From: SIG701 sp045577175
GTDB taxonomy: Bacteria; Bacillota; Clostridia; Oscillospirales; CAG-272
Direction: 5' to 3'
Assembly (NCBI GenBank): GCA_045577175.1
Contig: JAZNHT010000024.1
Coordinates: forward strand, 1 to 58,206
DNA: 58,206 nt
The translations under genes and the position numbers were made by a program. The stretch's first letter is position 1; every line of letters starts with the position of its first letter. Below are positions 27,293 through 34,759 of the stretch, piece by piece. The notes beneath the pieces were generated by a model. It was not told where the DNA came from. It ran no database searches and worked only from the letters and a program-made list of their open reading frames with translations.

Positions 27293-27325
27293 AAAAGAGC
27301 GCACACTGTGCGCTCTTTTCTATTT
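27293..27325. terminator. Shared terminator between convergent genes
   Basis: Perfect 12-bp stem AAAAGAGCGCAC/GTGCGCTCTTTT with an ACT loop. T runs lie on both sides, so it can stop the exporter transcript and the converging minus-strand transcript. Confidence 0.8.
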
Positions 27326-27398
27326 GGTAGGCGTTTCCGTAGATTTTTGGGAGAATGATTTGCCCATCAGACAATTTTTGTGCCTGTGGTGCAGACGT

Positions 27399-28553
27399 TC
27401 ATCGGTCAAGGACCTCGCGTTCCAGCGCATTGAGAAACGCAGTGGCGGTATACATGCGGAAATCGCCGACATAATCGCCGTTATCCATCGTATGCGTCCT
27501 TCCTCGGTCGCGCAGGATAACTTTTTTCGGTACGGGACTGACGATGAGAATCTTTTTATCCTCGGATGTATACCCAAACGTGGACACAGATTCATGACGT
27601 AAGATTTCATACCCACGCATTTTGAGCGCGTGCACAAAGCATCCTTCCCCGTTCGCCTGCAGAATCATCGGTACCAGTCGGCGCACGCCGCCGATCAGTT
27701 TGCAGGAATATCTGCCCTTGGGCGTTTGAACCGAAAAACTCTCTCCCTCGGCAAATCGGATGGCAGAAAGATACGGATGACGCACCGGCGAGAGCGTGTA
27801 TCGTTTTTCCTTGCATATCCGCTGCAGATCGCAAAGAAAGCTACGCCGTTTGCGGTATGCGCGCCACAGGATGAACAAAACAACCGCCACAAGGAGCACC
27901 CACACTTTTTTGAAAAAGAGAAAAGCAAGATACGCGCCGCCAAACAGCCAAGCGATCAAAACGGGCAGTATAACGGGAACGACAATGCCGCCGGCACCGT
28001 ATACCGTCGCCGCGATAAACATCTGCTTGTCACGGGCTTTTTTCGAATACAATTTTTCACGCTGCGGCGCCCCCGCCGTCCTTTGCCATCTTTTCATCGC
28101 CGAAAGGCGCGCCCTTACATTGATGAAAAAGAATGTCGGAAAAAACACGGCAAACACGATCCACTTCGGCGGCAAGGACAAATCCGCTGTGATGGAGGGA
28201 AGCGGCAGGATCCAAAAAAGAAGCACGGCGGCGGCAGTCTCGATCCAAAAAGATGGGCGGCGAAGAAAGTAACCGATTCTCCCCCACAGATGTACGGGAG
28301 GGGCAGAAAGTGCCTCGCAGCGCTCGCGCAGTCCCGTATCAAATAACACCGATGTTCGCACGAAAGAATGCAGTGCCATGCACAGCAAAAGGAGCGCGGC
28401 ACCGCCCTGCACATACTCCGTGAGCGTACGCTCCGATGCCATCATACGCGCGGCGTAATACAGTGGAAACTGCATCAGCAGAAAAAAGCACAGAAACATC
28501 CCGATATAGTCCATGCTTTTTCGCAAAACGGTCATTACTCTGTCAATATTCAT
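27399..28553 (-). CDS. Membrane protein of unknown function
   Basis: 384 residues; not recognised. About six membrane helices in two groups: two near the N-terminus (MDYIGMFLCFFLLMQFPLYY, GGAALLLLCMALHSFV), two near 110-150 and two near 195-235. A basic RKRR stretch follows, then a soluble 140-residue C-terminal domain rich in beta strands (FSVQTPKGRYSCKLIGGVRR, then CFVHALKMRGYEIL) that ends at a conserved-looking NGDYVGDF. ATG at 28553 is preferred because GAGGGAAGG is just upstream. It has a full-consensus promoter and diverges from mntP, so the two may share control. Confidence 0.75.
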   Translation of the reverse strand: MNIDRVMTVLRKSMDYIGMFLCFFLLMQFPLYYAARMMASERTLTEYVQGGAALLLLCMALHSFVRTSVLFDTGLRERCEALSAPPVHLWGRIGYFLRRPSFWIETAAAVLLFWILPLPSITADLSLPPKWIVFAVFFPTFFFINVRARLSAMKRWQRTAGAPQREKLYSKKARDKQMFIAATVYGAGGIVVPVILPVLIAWLFGGAYLAFLFFKKVWVLLVAVVLFILWRAYRKRRSFLCDLQRICKEKRYTLSPVRHPYLSAIRFAEGESFSVQTPKGRYSCKLIGGVRRLVPMILQANGEGCFVHALKMRGYEILRHESVSTFGYTSEDKKILIVSPVPKKVILRDRGRTHTMDNGDYVGDFRMYTATAFLNALEREVLDR

Positions 28554-28584
28554 ATGCCTTCCCTCACACGGATGCGTTTTTATA

Positions 28585-28613
28585 ATTATATCACACGTTC
28601 GCGTGATTGTCAA
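28585..28613 (-). promoter_or_regulatory. Full-consensus sigma-A promoter of the membrane protein gene
   Basis: Minus strand: TTGACA (28608-28613), 17-bp spacer, TATAAT (28585-28590) with a TGA extension. The spacer contains an imperfect inverted repeat, CACACG/CGCGTG, that could be an operator. Confidence 0.85.
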
Positions 28614-28621
28614 TAGAGTTC

Positions 28622-28635
28622 TTGAAATATTTCAA
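28622..28635. promoter_or_regulatory. 14-bp perfect palindrome between divergent promoters
   Basis: TTGAAATATTTCAA lies between the two divergent promoters, 27 bp upstream of the mntP -35 and 8 bp beyond the -35 of the minus-strand gene. Candidate binding site of a dimeric regulator; the regulator is unknown. Confidence 0.4.
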
Positions 28636-28662
28636 AATACATCCTGCCGCGCCATGATTTAC

Positions 28663-28691
28663 TTGACAGAATCCTCTCAACGTGATACAAT
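28663..28691 (+). promoter_or_regulatory. Strong sigma-A promoter of mntP
   Basis: TTGACA (28663-28668), 17-bp spacer, TACAAT (28686-28691) with TGA extension. The leader to the mntP ATG is only about 70 nt. Confidence 0.85.
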
Positions 28692-28765
28692 ATACAGAGT
28701 CACTTCACTTGTCCCTCGCGGATAAGTTTTTTTATGCCCGCTCATGCGGTAAATCGGGAGATTTT

Positions 28766-29338
28766 ATGAAACTTTGGGAACTTTTCACCTTGGCGATCGC
28801 CTTGTCCATGGACGCGTTCGCTGTTTCGCTCTGCAAAGGCCTTTCCATGAAGAAAGCCGGACTGAAAGAGGGCGCGATCTGCGGTGCGTGGTTTGGCGGA
28901 TTTCAGGCACTCATGCCGCTTGTCGGCTTTTTCCTCGGCTCTTTGTTTGCCGAGACCATCGAAGCGGTCGATCATTGGGTGGCGTTCGGTCTGCTTGTGC
29001 TGATCGGACTCAACATGCTGAAGGAGGCGTTTGAAAAAAAGTGCGACTGCGAGGCGCACGACGCGGATCTCTCCGTCAGGACGATGTTCGTCATGGCGAT
29101 TGCCACGAGCATTGATGCGGCGGCGGTCGGCATCTCCCTCGCAATGGCAGGTGATACGAACATTTACGCCGCGATTGCTCTGATCGGCGCGGTCACGTTT
29201 ATCATGTGCGCCATCGGCGTGAAGATCGGCAACATCTTCGGCAGCCGATTTGAGAAAAAGGCACAGGCGGCAGGCGGTATCATTCTGATTTTGCTCGGTA
29301 TTAAGATTCTGCTTGAGCATCTCGGCGTGATAGGCTGA
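28766..29338 (+). CDS. mntP: Manganese efflux pump MntP
   Basis: 190-residue membrane protein of the MntP (DUF204) family that exports Mn2+. Six helices are visible; the family metal-site stretches are ALSMDAFAVSLCKG (Asp in helix 1) and ATSIDAAAVGISLA (Asp in helix 4), which are internal repeats of each other. ATG at 28766 follows GGGAG; upstream in-frame codons are in the promoter region. A CDF transporter starts 20 nt downstream with GGAGG, so the two form a manganese export operon. Confidence 0.93.
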   Translation: MKLWELFTLAIALSMDAFAVSLCKGLSMKKAGLKEGAICGAWFGGFQALMPLVGFFLGSLFAETIEAVDHWVAFGLLVLIGLNMLKEAFEKKCDCEAHDADLSVRTMFVMAIATSIDAAAVGISLAMAGDTNIYAAIALIGAVTFIMCAIGVKIGNIFGSRFEKKAQAAGGIILILLGIKILLEHLGVIG

Positions 29339-29357
29339 TAAGGGGCGGAGGCATTCT

Positions 29358-30536
29358 ATGACAAAACTTCTTATTCGACTCTTTATAAAGGATTCCGACC
29401 GCACGGGCGATCCGAAGGTGCGCTCCGCGTACGGAAAGCTCGCAGGCACGGTCGGTATTGCCGCAAACATCCTGCTCTTTCTGGTGAAGCTGCTCGCCGG
29501 TACGCTCGCATCCAGCGTATCGATCACGGCGGATGCGTTTAACAATCTTACCGACGCGTCCTCCGGCATCGTCAGTCTGCTCGGCTTTCGCATGGCGGAG
29601 AAGCCTGCCGATCCCGAGCATCCGTACGGGCACGCGCGGTATGAATACCTGTCGGGTTTGTTTGTGGCGGTTCTGATCCTCGTAATCGGCGTGGAGCTCT
29701 TCAAAACGGGCGTGGATAAAATCCTGCACCCGACGGATGTTGCCTTCCGCCTGCTTCCGGCGATCATTCTCGCCTTGTCTATCCTTGCAAAGCTGTGGCT
29801 TTCTCTGTTCAACCGAAAGATCGGCAAAACGATCGTCTCGGAGACGCTGATCGCCACTGCCGCGGACAGCCGCAACGATGTGATCGCGACCGCCGCCGTC
29901 CTTGCCGCGATGGTGATCGATCACCTCTTCGCTGTCAATCTCGACGGCGTGATGTGTCTGCTTGTCGCCTTGTTCATCCTGTACAGCGGCATCGGACTGC
30001 TTAAGGAGACGGTCAGTCCGCTTCTCGGGCGCGCACCCGATCCCGAGCTGGTGCGGGAGATTGAAGAAAAAATCCTCGCCTACCCGGGCGTGCTCGGTAT
30101 ACACGATCTGATCGTGCACGATTACGGTCCCGGCAGACAGTTCGCCACGATCCACGTGGAGATGGCGGCGGAGGATGACGTGCTCAAGAGCCATGACGTG
30201 ATCGATAACATCGAGCGTGATTTTCTCGCGCACGGACTGCACCTGCTCGTGCATTTCGATCCGGTCGTTACGTCCGATGCCGCGGTGGGCGAGCTGCGCA
30301 CGTGGCTCAGCGAGGAGATCACGCACATTCACCCCGAGCTCACCCTCCACGATTTGCGCATCGTGCCCGGTCCGACGCACACGAACGTGATCTTCGACCT
30401 TGTTGTTCCGCATGAATACGAGGCGGAGGAGATCGCAATCAAGCAGCGTATCCGCACCGCGGTGGCAGAGCGCTATCCGAATCATTTCTGTGTCATCACG
30501 GTCGATCCCTCCTTCGGACCGCCGAGAACGCACTGA
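29358..30536 (+). CDS. Cation diffusion facilitator, predicted manganese exporter
   Basis: 392-residue CDF antiporter. Six helices lie in residues 25-215, then a cytoplasmic domain longer than usual that seems to contain two ferredoxin-like units (about 225-305 and 310-390). The helix 2 site is Asn62-x-x-x-Asp66 (FNNLTDASS) and the helix 5 site Asp170-x-x-x-Asp174 (DSRND). Zinc CDFs have His in place of the Asn; Asn at that place is known from Mn-type CDFs such as pneumococcal MntE. Together with mntP immediately upstream this supports Mn2+ export. Confidence 0.9.
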   Translation: MTKLLIRLFIKDSDRTGDPKVRSAYGKLAGTVGIAANILLFLVKLLAGTLASSVSITADAFNNLTDASSGIVSLLGFRMAEKPADPEHPYGHARYEYLSGLFVAVLILVIGVELFKTGVDKILHPTDVAFRLLPAIILALSILAKLWLSLFNRKIGKTIVSETLIATAADSRNDVIATAAVLAAMVIDHLFAVNLDGVMCLLVALFILYSGIGLLKETVSPLLGRAPDPELVREIEEKILAYPGVLGIHDLIVHDYGPGRQFATIHVEMAAEDDVLKSHDVIDNIERDFLAHGLHLLVHFDPVVTSDAAVGELRTWLSEEITHIHPELTLHDLRIVPGPTHTNVIFDLVVPHEYEAEEIAIKQRIRTAVAERYPNHFCVITVDPSFGPPRTH

Positions 30537-30539
30537 CAG

Positions 30540-30575
30540 AGAAAAGCTCCCGCTTTCAAGGACGGGAGCTTTTCT
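30540..30575. terminator. Terminator of the mntP operon, probably bidirectional
   Basis: Perfect 13-bp stem AGAAAAGCTCCCG/CGGGAGCTTTTCT with a 10-nt loop. It lies between the converging CDF and DMT genes, and its right end abuts the DMT stop. Confidence 0.85.
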
Positions 30576-31475
30576 TTATTTTTCCTTTTGTTTTACACTC
30601 AGCATGACTACCGCCGAAAGGACGAGTGCAATGCCGATCCCCCCCGTAAGCGACAGCGGCTCGCGGAAGAGAAACACACCGAACAGCGTCGCCACGACCG
30701 GCTCGACCGAAGCGATAATGGATGCTTTGGAGGATTCCATCAGCTCAAGTCCGCGGGAGTAGAAGACATACGGCAGAAATCCCGTGATGATACCGACACC
30801 CAAGCAAAGAAGCCACATAGACATCTCTCCCTCTGCGAGGACATGCCCGATCGTCCCCCAATCAGAGAGGAAAGCACAGCCGAGCGAGCAGAACAAAAAC
30901 GTGTAAAACACGATCGTCAGCGAGCTGTATCCCCGCTGTATGGCAAATCGGGAAAAGATGGAGTACAGTGCGTAGAAAAAGCCCGAGCCGACGGCGAAAA
31001 GAAGCCCGATCGGTTCACCGAGGCTGCCGCCGCCGATACCCGATACGAGTACGCAGCCGAGCAGCGCGGCAAAAAGCGCACACAGTTTAACAAGCGTAAT
31101 CTTCTCCCGAAAGAGAACAAGGCTTAAAAGCATCACAAAAATCGGAGCCGTGTACAAAAGAATCGCCGCCACCGCAAGGCTTACATATTCCATCGACTGA
31201 AAATAGCAAGTGGAGAAAAGCAAAAGACTTACAATGCCCGTGCCCAAAAAGCACCACAGATCCTTCAGCCGAATCCGAAGAAGATCTCGCCGAAAAAGAA
31301 GCAAATATGCGCCGATCACCAAAAAGCCGACGGTAATGCGGATTTGCGTTATGTCCAGTGCCATCAGCCCTGCTTTGTTCAGATAACGGACGAACACGCC
31401 CATGGAGCCCCACAGCGCCGCCGCAAGGAGCACACATGCCGTTCCCGCGTGCGCTCTGACTCTCTTTTTCTGCAT
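30576..31475 (-). CDS. EamA/DMT-family exporter
   Basis: 299-residue drug/metabolite transporter with ten helices in two EamA repeats (about 11-140 and 150-293). Typical features: LLAAALWGSMGVFVRYL in helix 1, an Arg-rich cytoplasmic loop after helix 2 and LEPVVA-like SVEPVVATLFGVFLFREPL in helix 9. The substrate cannot be told. It lies 58 nt after guaB in the same direction with a strong hairpin in the gap, so it may be co-transcribed. GAAGGAG is the ribosome site. Confidence 0.88.
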   Translation of the reverse strand: MQKKRVRAHAGTACVLLAAALWGSMGVFVRYLNKAGLMALDITQIRITVGFLVIGAYLLLFRRDLLRIRLKDLWCFLGTGIVSLLLFSTCYFQSMEYVSLAVAAILLYTAPIFVMLLSLVLFREKITLVKLCALFAALLGCVLVSGIGGGSLGEPIGLLFAVGSGFFYALYSIFSRFAIQRGYSSLTIVFYTFLFCSLGCAFLSDWGTIGHVLAEGEMSMWLLCLGVGIITGFLPYVFYSRGLELMESSKASIIASVEPVVATLFGVFLFREPLSLTGGIGIALVLSAVVMLSVKQKEK

Positions 31476-31492
31476 TTTCTGTCTCCTTCAGT

Positions 31493-31524
31493 AACGGCGC
31501 AGACACCGAGGTATCCGCGCCGTT
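31493..31524 (-). other. Strong intercistronic hairpin between guaB and the DMT gene
   Basis: AACGGCGC/GCGCCGTT with an inner GATAC/GTGTC stem. On the minus strand there is no T run after it, so it is not a terminator for guaB; it ends just before the DMT ribosome site. It may protect the guaB mRNA end or reduce downstream expression. Confidence 0.5.
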
Positions 31525-31533
31525 GGTTTTATT

Positions 31534-33030
31534 TTATTGCGTCTGTTCCTTGACAAGCACGTCGTGGGCTCCGCCCTCCACGATGGAGACGGCACTGACG
31601 AGCGTGAGCTTTGCCTTCTCTTGAAGCTCCGGAATCGTGAGCGCACCGCAGTTGCACATCGTCGAACGGATTTTGGCAAGCGTGGTGGCAAGGTTATCGT
31701 GCAAAGAGCCTGCATACGGAACGTAGCAGTCCACGCCCTCAACGAAGGACAGCTTTGCCGCGCCGCCCATATCGTATCTCTGCCAGTTGCGCGCACGTGC
31801 GCTGCCCTCGCCCCAGTACTCCTTCATGTAGTTGCCCTTAATCATGACCTTGTTGGTCGGGCTCTCGTCAAAGCGGGAGAAATAGCGACCGAGCATGCAG
31901 AAATCCGCGCCCATGGCAAGTGCCAGCGTGATGTGGTAATCGTGCACGATACCGCCGTCGGAGCAGATCGGAATGTATACGCCCGTCTCCTCGAAATACT
32001 CGTCGCGCGCCTTGGCAACCTCGATGACTGCCGTAGCCTGTCCGCGACCGATCCCCTTCGTCTCACGGGTGATGCAGATGGAGCCGCCGCCGATACCGAC
32101 CTTGATAAAGTCCGCGCCGGCCTCGGCAAGGAAGCGGAAGCCCTCGCGATCGACAACGTTGCCCGCACCGACCTTCACGCTGTCGCCGTACTTCTCGCGG
32201 ATGAACGCGATCGTGCGGGACTGCCACTCGGAGAAGCCTTCGCTGGAATCGATGCAGAGCACGTCCACGCCGGCCTCAACCAGTGCGGGCACACGCTCGG
32301 CGTAGTCACGGGTGTTGATACCGGCGCCGACGACGTAACGCTTCTGCGAGTCAAGCATCTCCAGCGGATTTTCCTTATGCTGATCGTAGTCCTTGCGGAA
32401 CACGAACGAAACGAGGTGACCGTTTTCGTCAATGATCGGCAGGGAATTGAGCTTATGATCCCAGATGATGTTGTTTGCCTCTTTCAGAGACGTGCCCTCG
32501 GGTGCCGTGATGAGCTTGTCAAACGGAGTCATAAACGTCTCGACCTTCTCATCCATGGACATACGGCTGATGCGGTAGTCACGGGAGGTGACGATACCGA
32601 GCAGCTTGCCCGTGGGGGTGCCGTCGTGCGTAACGGCGATGGTGGAGTGACCGAGGCGCTCCTTCAGCTCGATGACATCGGCAAGCGTCTGATCGGGGCG
32701 GATATTGGAATCGGAGTAAACGAAGCCGGCCTTGTAGTTCTTCACGCGGCGGACCATCTCCGCCTCATCCTCAATGGACTGCGATCCGTAAATAAAGGAT
32801 ACACCGCCCTCACGCGCCAGCGCAATCGCCATACGGTCATCGGATACCGCCTGCATGATCGCGGAAACCAGCGGAATCGTCATCGAAATGGACGGCTCCT
32901 CCCCGCGGCGGTATTTCACAAGCGGCGTCTTAAGCGACACATTGGCAGGGATACAATTCGCATCGGAATACCCCGGAACCAAGAGGTACTCGCTGAACGT
33001 GTGGGATGCTTCACTGTAGTAAAAAGCCAT
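31534..33030 (-). CDS. guaB: IMP dehydrogenase
   Basis: Converts IMP to XMP with NAD+, first step to GMP. 498 residues. The barrel carries the catalytic loop GIGGGSICITR with Cys319, and two CBS domains are inserted at about 105-225. The sequence is divergent from standard GuaB: GGGSIC replaces GPGSIC, and the flap reads SARARNWQRYD with FVEGVDCYVPYAG as the KVPEGVEG-like end. It could belong to a separate clostridial IMPDH/GMPR subgroup, but Cys319 and the flap Arg/Tyr favour dehydrogenase. It has its own promoter and diverges from the response regulator. Confidence 0.9.
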   Translation of the reverse strand: MAFYYSEASHTFSEYLLVPGYSDANCIPANVSLKTPLVKYRRGEEPSISMTIPLVSAIMQAVSDDRMAIALAREGGVSFIYGSQSIEDEAEMVRRVKNYKAGFVYSDSNIRPDQTLADVIELKERLGHSTIAVTHDGTPTGKLLGIVTSRDYRISRMSMDEKVETFMTPFDKLITAPEGTSLKEANNIIWDHKLNSLPIIDENGHLVSFVFRKDYDQHKENPLEMLDSQKRYVVGAGINTRDYAERVPALVEAGVDVLCIDSSEGFSEWQSRTIAFIREKYGDSVKVGAGNVVDREGFRFLAEAGADFIKVGIGGGSICITRETKGIGRGQATAVIEVAKARDEYFEETGVYIPICSDGGIVHDYHITLALAMGADFCMLGRYFSRFDESPTNKVMIKGNYMKEYWGEGSARARNWQRYDMGGAAKLSFVEGVDCYVPYAGSLHDNLATTLAKIRSTMCNCGALTIPELQEKAKLTLVSAVSIVEGGAHDVLVKEQTQ

Positions 33031-33069
33031 GTCATTTACTCCTTCACAGATATTTTATAGTTAAGTAAA

Positions 33070-33098
33070 ATTATATCACAGAGTGGTGAGGAAAACAA
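33070..33098 (-). promoter_or_regulatory. Promoter of guaB
   Basis: Minus strand: TTGTTT (33093-33098), 17-bp spacer, TATAAT (33070-33075) with TGA extension, about 40 bp upstream of the guaB ATG. No purine riboswitch is evident in so short a leader. Confidence 0.75.
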
Positions 33099-33210
33099 GG
33101 GGGTAAACTATAAAAACTTTCCGTTTTCAGCCCCCGTTCCTTTGTGAATTTTGCGGCGAAGAAAAATTTTTCGCAAAATCCGCCGCGTTCACAGAAAGTT
33201 GACATATCCG

Positions 33211-33219
33211 TGCTATACT
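33211..33219 (+). promoter_or_regulatory. Extended -10 promoter of the response regulator
   Basis: TGCTATACT is a TGn-extended -10, 31 bp before the ATG. A TTGACA at 33199-33204 is too close (9 bp) to be its -35. Confidence 0.45.
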
Positions 33220-33249
33220 GAATACAGAGTACGGATTTGGGAGGCAGAT

Positions 33250-33921
33250 ATGTTTCAAATTCTGATTGTCGATGACAATGCCAACACGCGCAGGCTGTTT
33301 GAGGTCGTTCTGACGCAGGGCGGATTCGAAGCAGTGAGCGCGGAGAGTGCCGCCGAGGCACAGAAAATTTTAGACACGCGCCCGATTGATCTGATGGTGC
33401 TGGACGTGATGATGCCCGAGGTAGACGGATTTACATTTACGAAAACGCTCAGAGATGCGGGAATCATGCTCCCGATTCTGATGATCACGGCGAAGGACAC
33501 GCCGGATGACATCCGTGAGGGCTTCCTTTCCGGCACGGACGATTACATGGTCAAGCCGGTCAACGAGGACGAAATGGTTCTGCGCATCCACGCGCTGCTC
33601 CGCCGTGCAAAGATCGCCTCCGAAAGGCGGCTGACCGTCGGTTCTACGGAGCTTTTGTACGATTCTCTTTCCGTGACGGAAGGGGACAAAACGACCGTTC
33701 TGCCGAAAAAGGAGTTCCAGCTTCTGTTCAAGTTTCTCTCGTTCCCGAACAAGACGTTCACGCGCCGCCAGCTCATGAACGAATTTTGGAGCGCGGATTC
33801 GGACAGCGAGGAGCGCACCGTGGACGTACACATCAACCGTCTCAGGGAGCGTTTCCGCGACAGTGCGGATTTTGAAATTCTGACCGTGCGCGGTCTGGGT
33901 TATAAGGCGGTACATAAATGA
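33250..33921 (+). CDS. OmpR/PhoB-family response regulator
   Basis: 223-residue transcription factor. The receiver domain (1-118) has the acidic pair Asp8/Asp9, phospho-acceptor Asp52 (LMVLDVMMP), the Thr in MITAKD and the Lys in DYMVKP. The winged-helix domain (about 130-223) has LPKKEFQLLFKFL and RTVDVHINRLRERF with VRGLGYK. No histidine kinase gene is next to it: the gene is followed instead by a GNAT gene whose ATG overlaps its stop (ATGA). The ATG is chosen for GGGAGG upstream and fit to the family. Target genes are unknown. Confidence 0.92.
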   Translation: MFQILIVDDNANTRRLFEVVLTQGGFEAVSAESAAEAQKILDTRPIDLMVLDVMMPEVDGFTFTKTLRDAGIMLPILMITAKDTPDDIREGFLSGTDDYMVKPVNEDEMVLRIHALLRRAKIASERRLTVGSTELLYDSLSVTEGDKTTVLPKKEFQLLFKFLSFPNKTFTRRQLMNEFWSADSDSEERTVDVHINRLRERFRDSADFEILTVRGLGYKAVHK

Positions 33922-34349
33922 TGGAAAATATGCAAATCAAAGCCTACACCGCCCTGCCGGCTGAAGCGCGCGCTATCCGCGAGATCGTGTTTGTGGATGA
34001 GCAGGGATTCAAGGAAGAATTCGACGAGGCAGACCTGACGGCGACGCACTTTGTCCTGTTTGAGGGAGGAAAGCCGATCGCTACGAGCCGCATCCTCACG
34101 ACTGAGGAGAAGGGGACGTACTTCATCGGCAGAATCGCCGTTTTGAAGGAGTACCGCGGCAAACATCTCGGCAAAGCGATCGTGAACGCGGCGGAGGACT
34201 ACGCCAAAGAGCACGGCGGTAAAAAAATCCGCCTGCACGCACAGTGCCAAGCGGTGCCGTTTTACGAAAGAATCGGATACGAAAGGGTCAGCCGTGATGT
34301 GGATTACGAGGAGGACTGTCCGCACGTCTGGATGAGAAAAATGTTATGA
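33918..34349 (+). CDS. GNAT N-acetyltransferase, ElaA/YjcF-like
   Basis: 143-residue acetyl-CoA-dependent acyltransferase. The acetyl-CoA loop is RIAVLKEYRGKHLGKAIV (Q/RxxGxG/A variant RGKHLG), preceded by IGRIAV and followed by LHAQCQAVPFYERIGYE. The N-terminal REIVFVDEQGF matches the ElaA/YjcF group, whose substrates are mostly unknown. Its ATG overlaps the response-regulator stop by 4 nt, so translation is coupled. A second ATG three bases later is equally possible. Confidence 0.88.
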   Translation: MMENMQIKAYTALPAEARAIREIVFVDEQGFKEEFDEADLTATHFVLFEGGKPIATSRILTTEEKGTYFIGRIAVLKEYRGKHLGKAIVNAAEDYAKEHGGKKIRLHAQCQAVPFYERIGYERVSRDVDYEEDCPHVWMRKML

Positions 34350-34426
34350 GAAAAGGCTGCCCCGAATGCTTCGTGCTCTTAAGGACAGTTTTTGAAAGTT
34401 AGCAAAATATGTGAACCTACCGACAG

Positions 34427-34463
34427 GAGGACAGAGGATGCTTTGCGTTCTCTGTCCTCTTTG
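34427..34463 (+). terminator. Terminator inside the inverted-repeat element
   Basis: GAGGACAGAG/CTCTGTCCTC 10-bp stem with a 13-nt loop, then TTTG. It is the likely stop for the response regulator-GNAT transcript. Confidence 0.65.
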
Positions 34464-34483
34464 TATATAGCGCGGAAAGTAAA

Positions 34484-34622
34484 ATGCCTTCCTCCGGGAG
34501 GAAGGTGGCACGCGATAGCGTGACGGAAGGAGCCCGCGTGACTTTAGGTTTGTGCTGACTTTATTCTAACGCATTCTCCCTCAGTCGCCCACGGCACCAG
34601 CTCCCTCCCGGAGGGAGCCGCG
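34484..34622. repeat. Dispersed palindromic repeat, copy 2 (forward half plus inverted half)
   Basis: GCCTTCCTCC/GGAGGAAGG hairpin, CACGCGATAGCGTG hairpin and GACGGAAGGA form the forward half. CTCCCTCAGTC, GCCCACGGC and CTCCCTCCCGGAGGGAG form the inverted half, about 55 bp further on. It is the most diverged of the three copies. Confidence 0.7.
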
Positions 34623-34726
34623 TTCATCTATGCCTTGTCATTTTTCCTGACAAGCACTGCATTTGCGGACACAAATGCAAAATACGGCATACCTCTTTCG
34701 AGATATACCGTATTCCTCAAAACTGT

Positions 34727-34758
34727 CCTTTAGAGAACTGCTCTAAAGGTAGTCTTTT
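34727..34758. terminator. Bidirectional hairpin at the end of the convergent pair
   Basis: CCTTTAGAG/CTCTAAAGG 9-bp stem with an AACTG loop, followed on the plus strand by TAGTC and six T. On the minus strand the T run is weaker. Confidence 0.5.
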
Positions 34759-34759
34759 T

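Larger units (their letters stand above)
34373..34738. repeat. Non-coding element with 22-23-nt terminal inverted repeats (MITE-like)
   Basis: Left end 34373-34395 and the reverse complement of 34717-34738 match at about 20 of 23 positions; the shared core is AAGGACAGTTTT. The 366-bp interior has no gene. It holds a hairpin terminator (34427-34463), a dispersed repeat (34484-34622) and three further stems: CTTGTCA/TGACAAG at 34634-34654, TGCATTTG/CAAATGCA at 34658-34679 and an imperfect AATACGG/CCGTATT stem at 34681-34714. No target-site duplication is clear. It fills the gap between the GNAT gene and the converging methyltransferase gene. Confidence 0.6.

Noticed and set aside
28692..28765. 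Mn-sensing yybP-ykoY riboswitch before mntP
   Set aside because: Only about 70 nt separate promoter and ATG, and the conserved junction sequences are not present.
31537..33060. 507-codon plus-strand frame over guaB
   Set aside because: Antisense of IMP dehydrogenase, with no motif; the guaB promoter and catalytic loop settle the strand.
33199..33219. TTGACA plus TATACT as a sigma-A promoter of the response regulator
   Set aside because: The spacer is only 9 bp. The TATACT is kept as an extended -10 without this -35.
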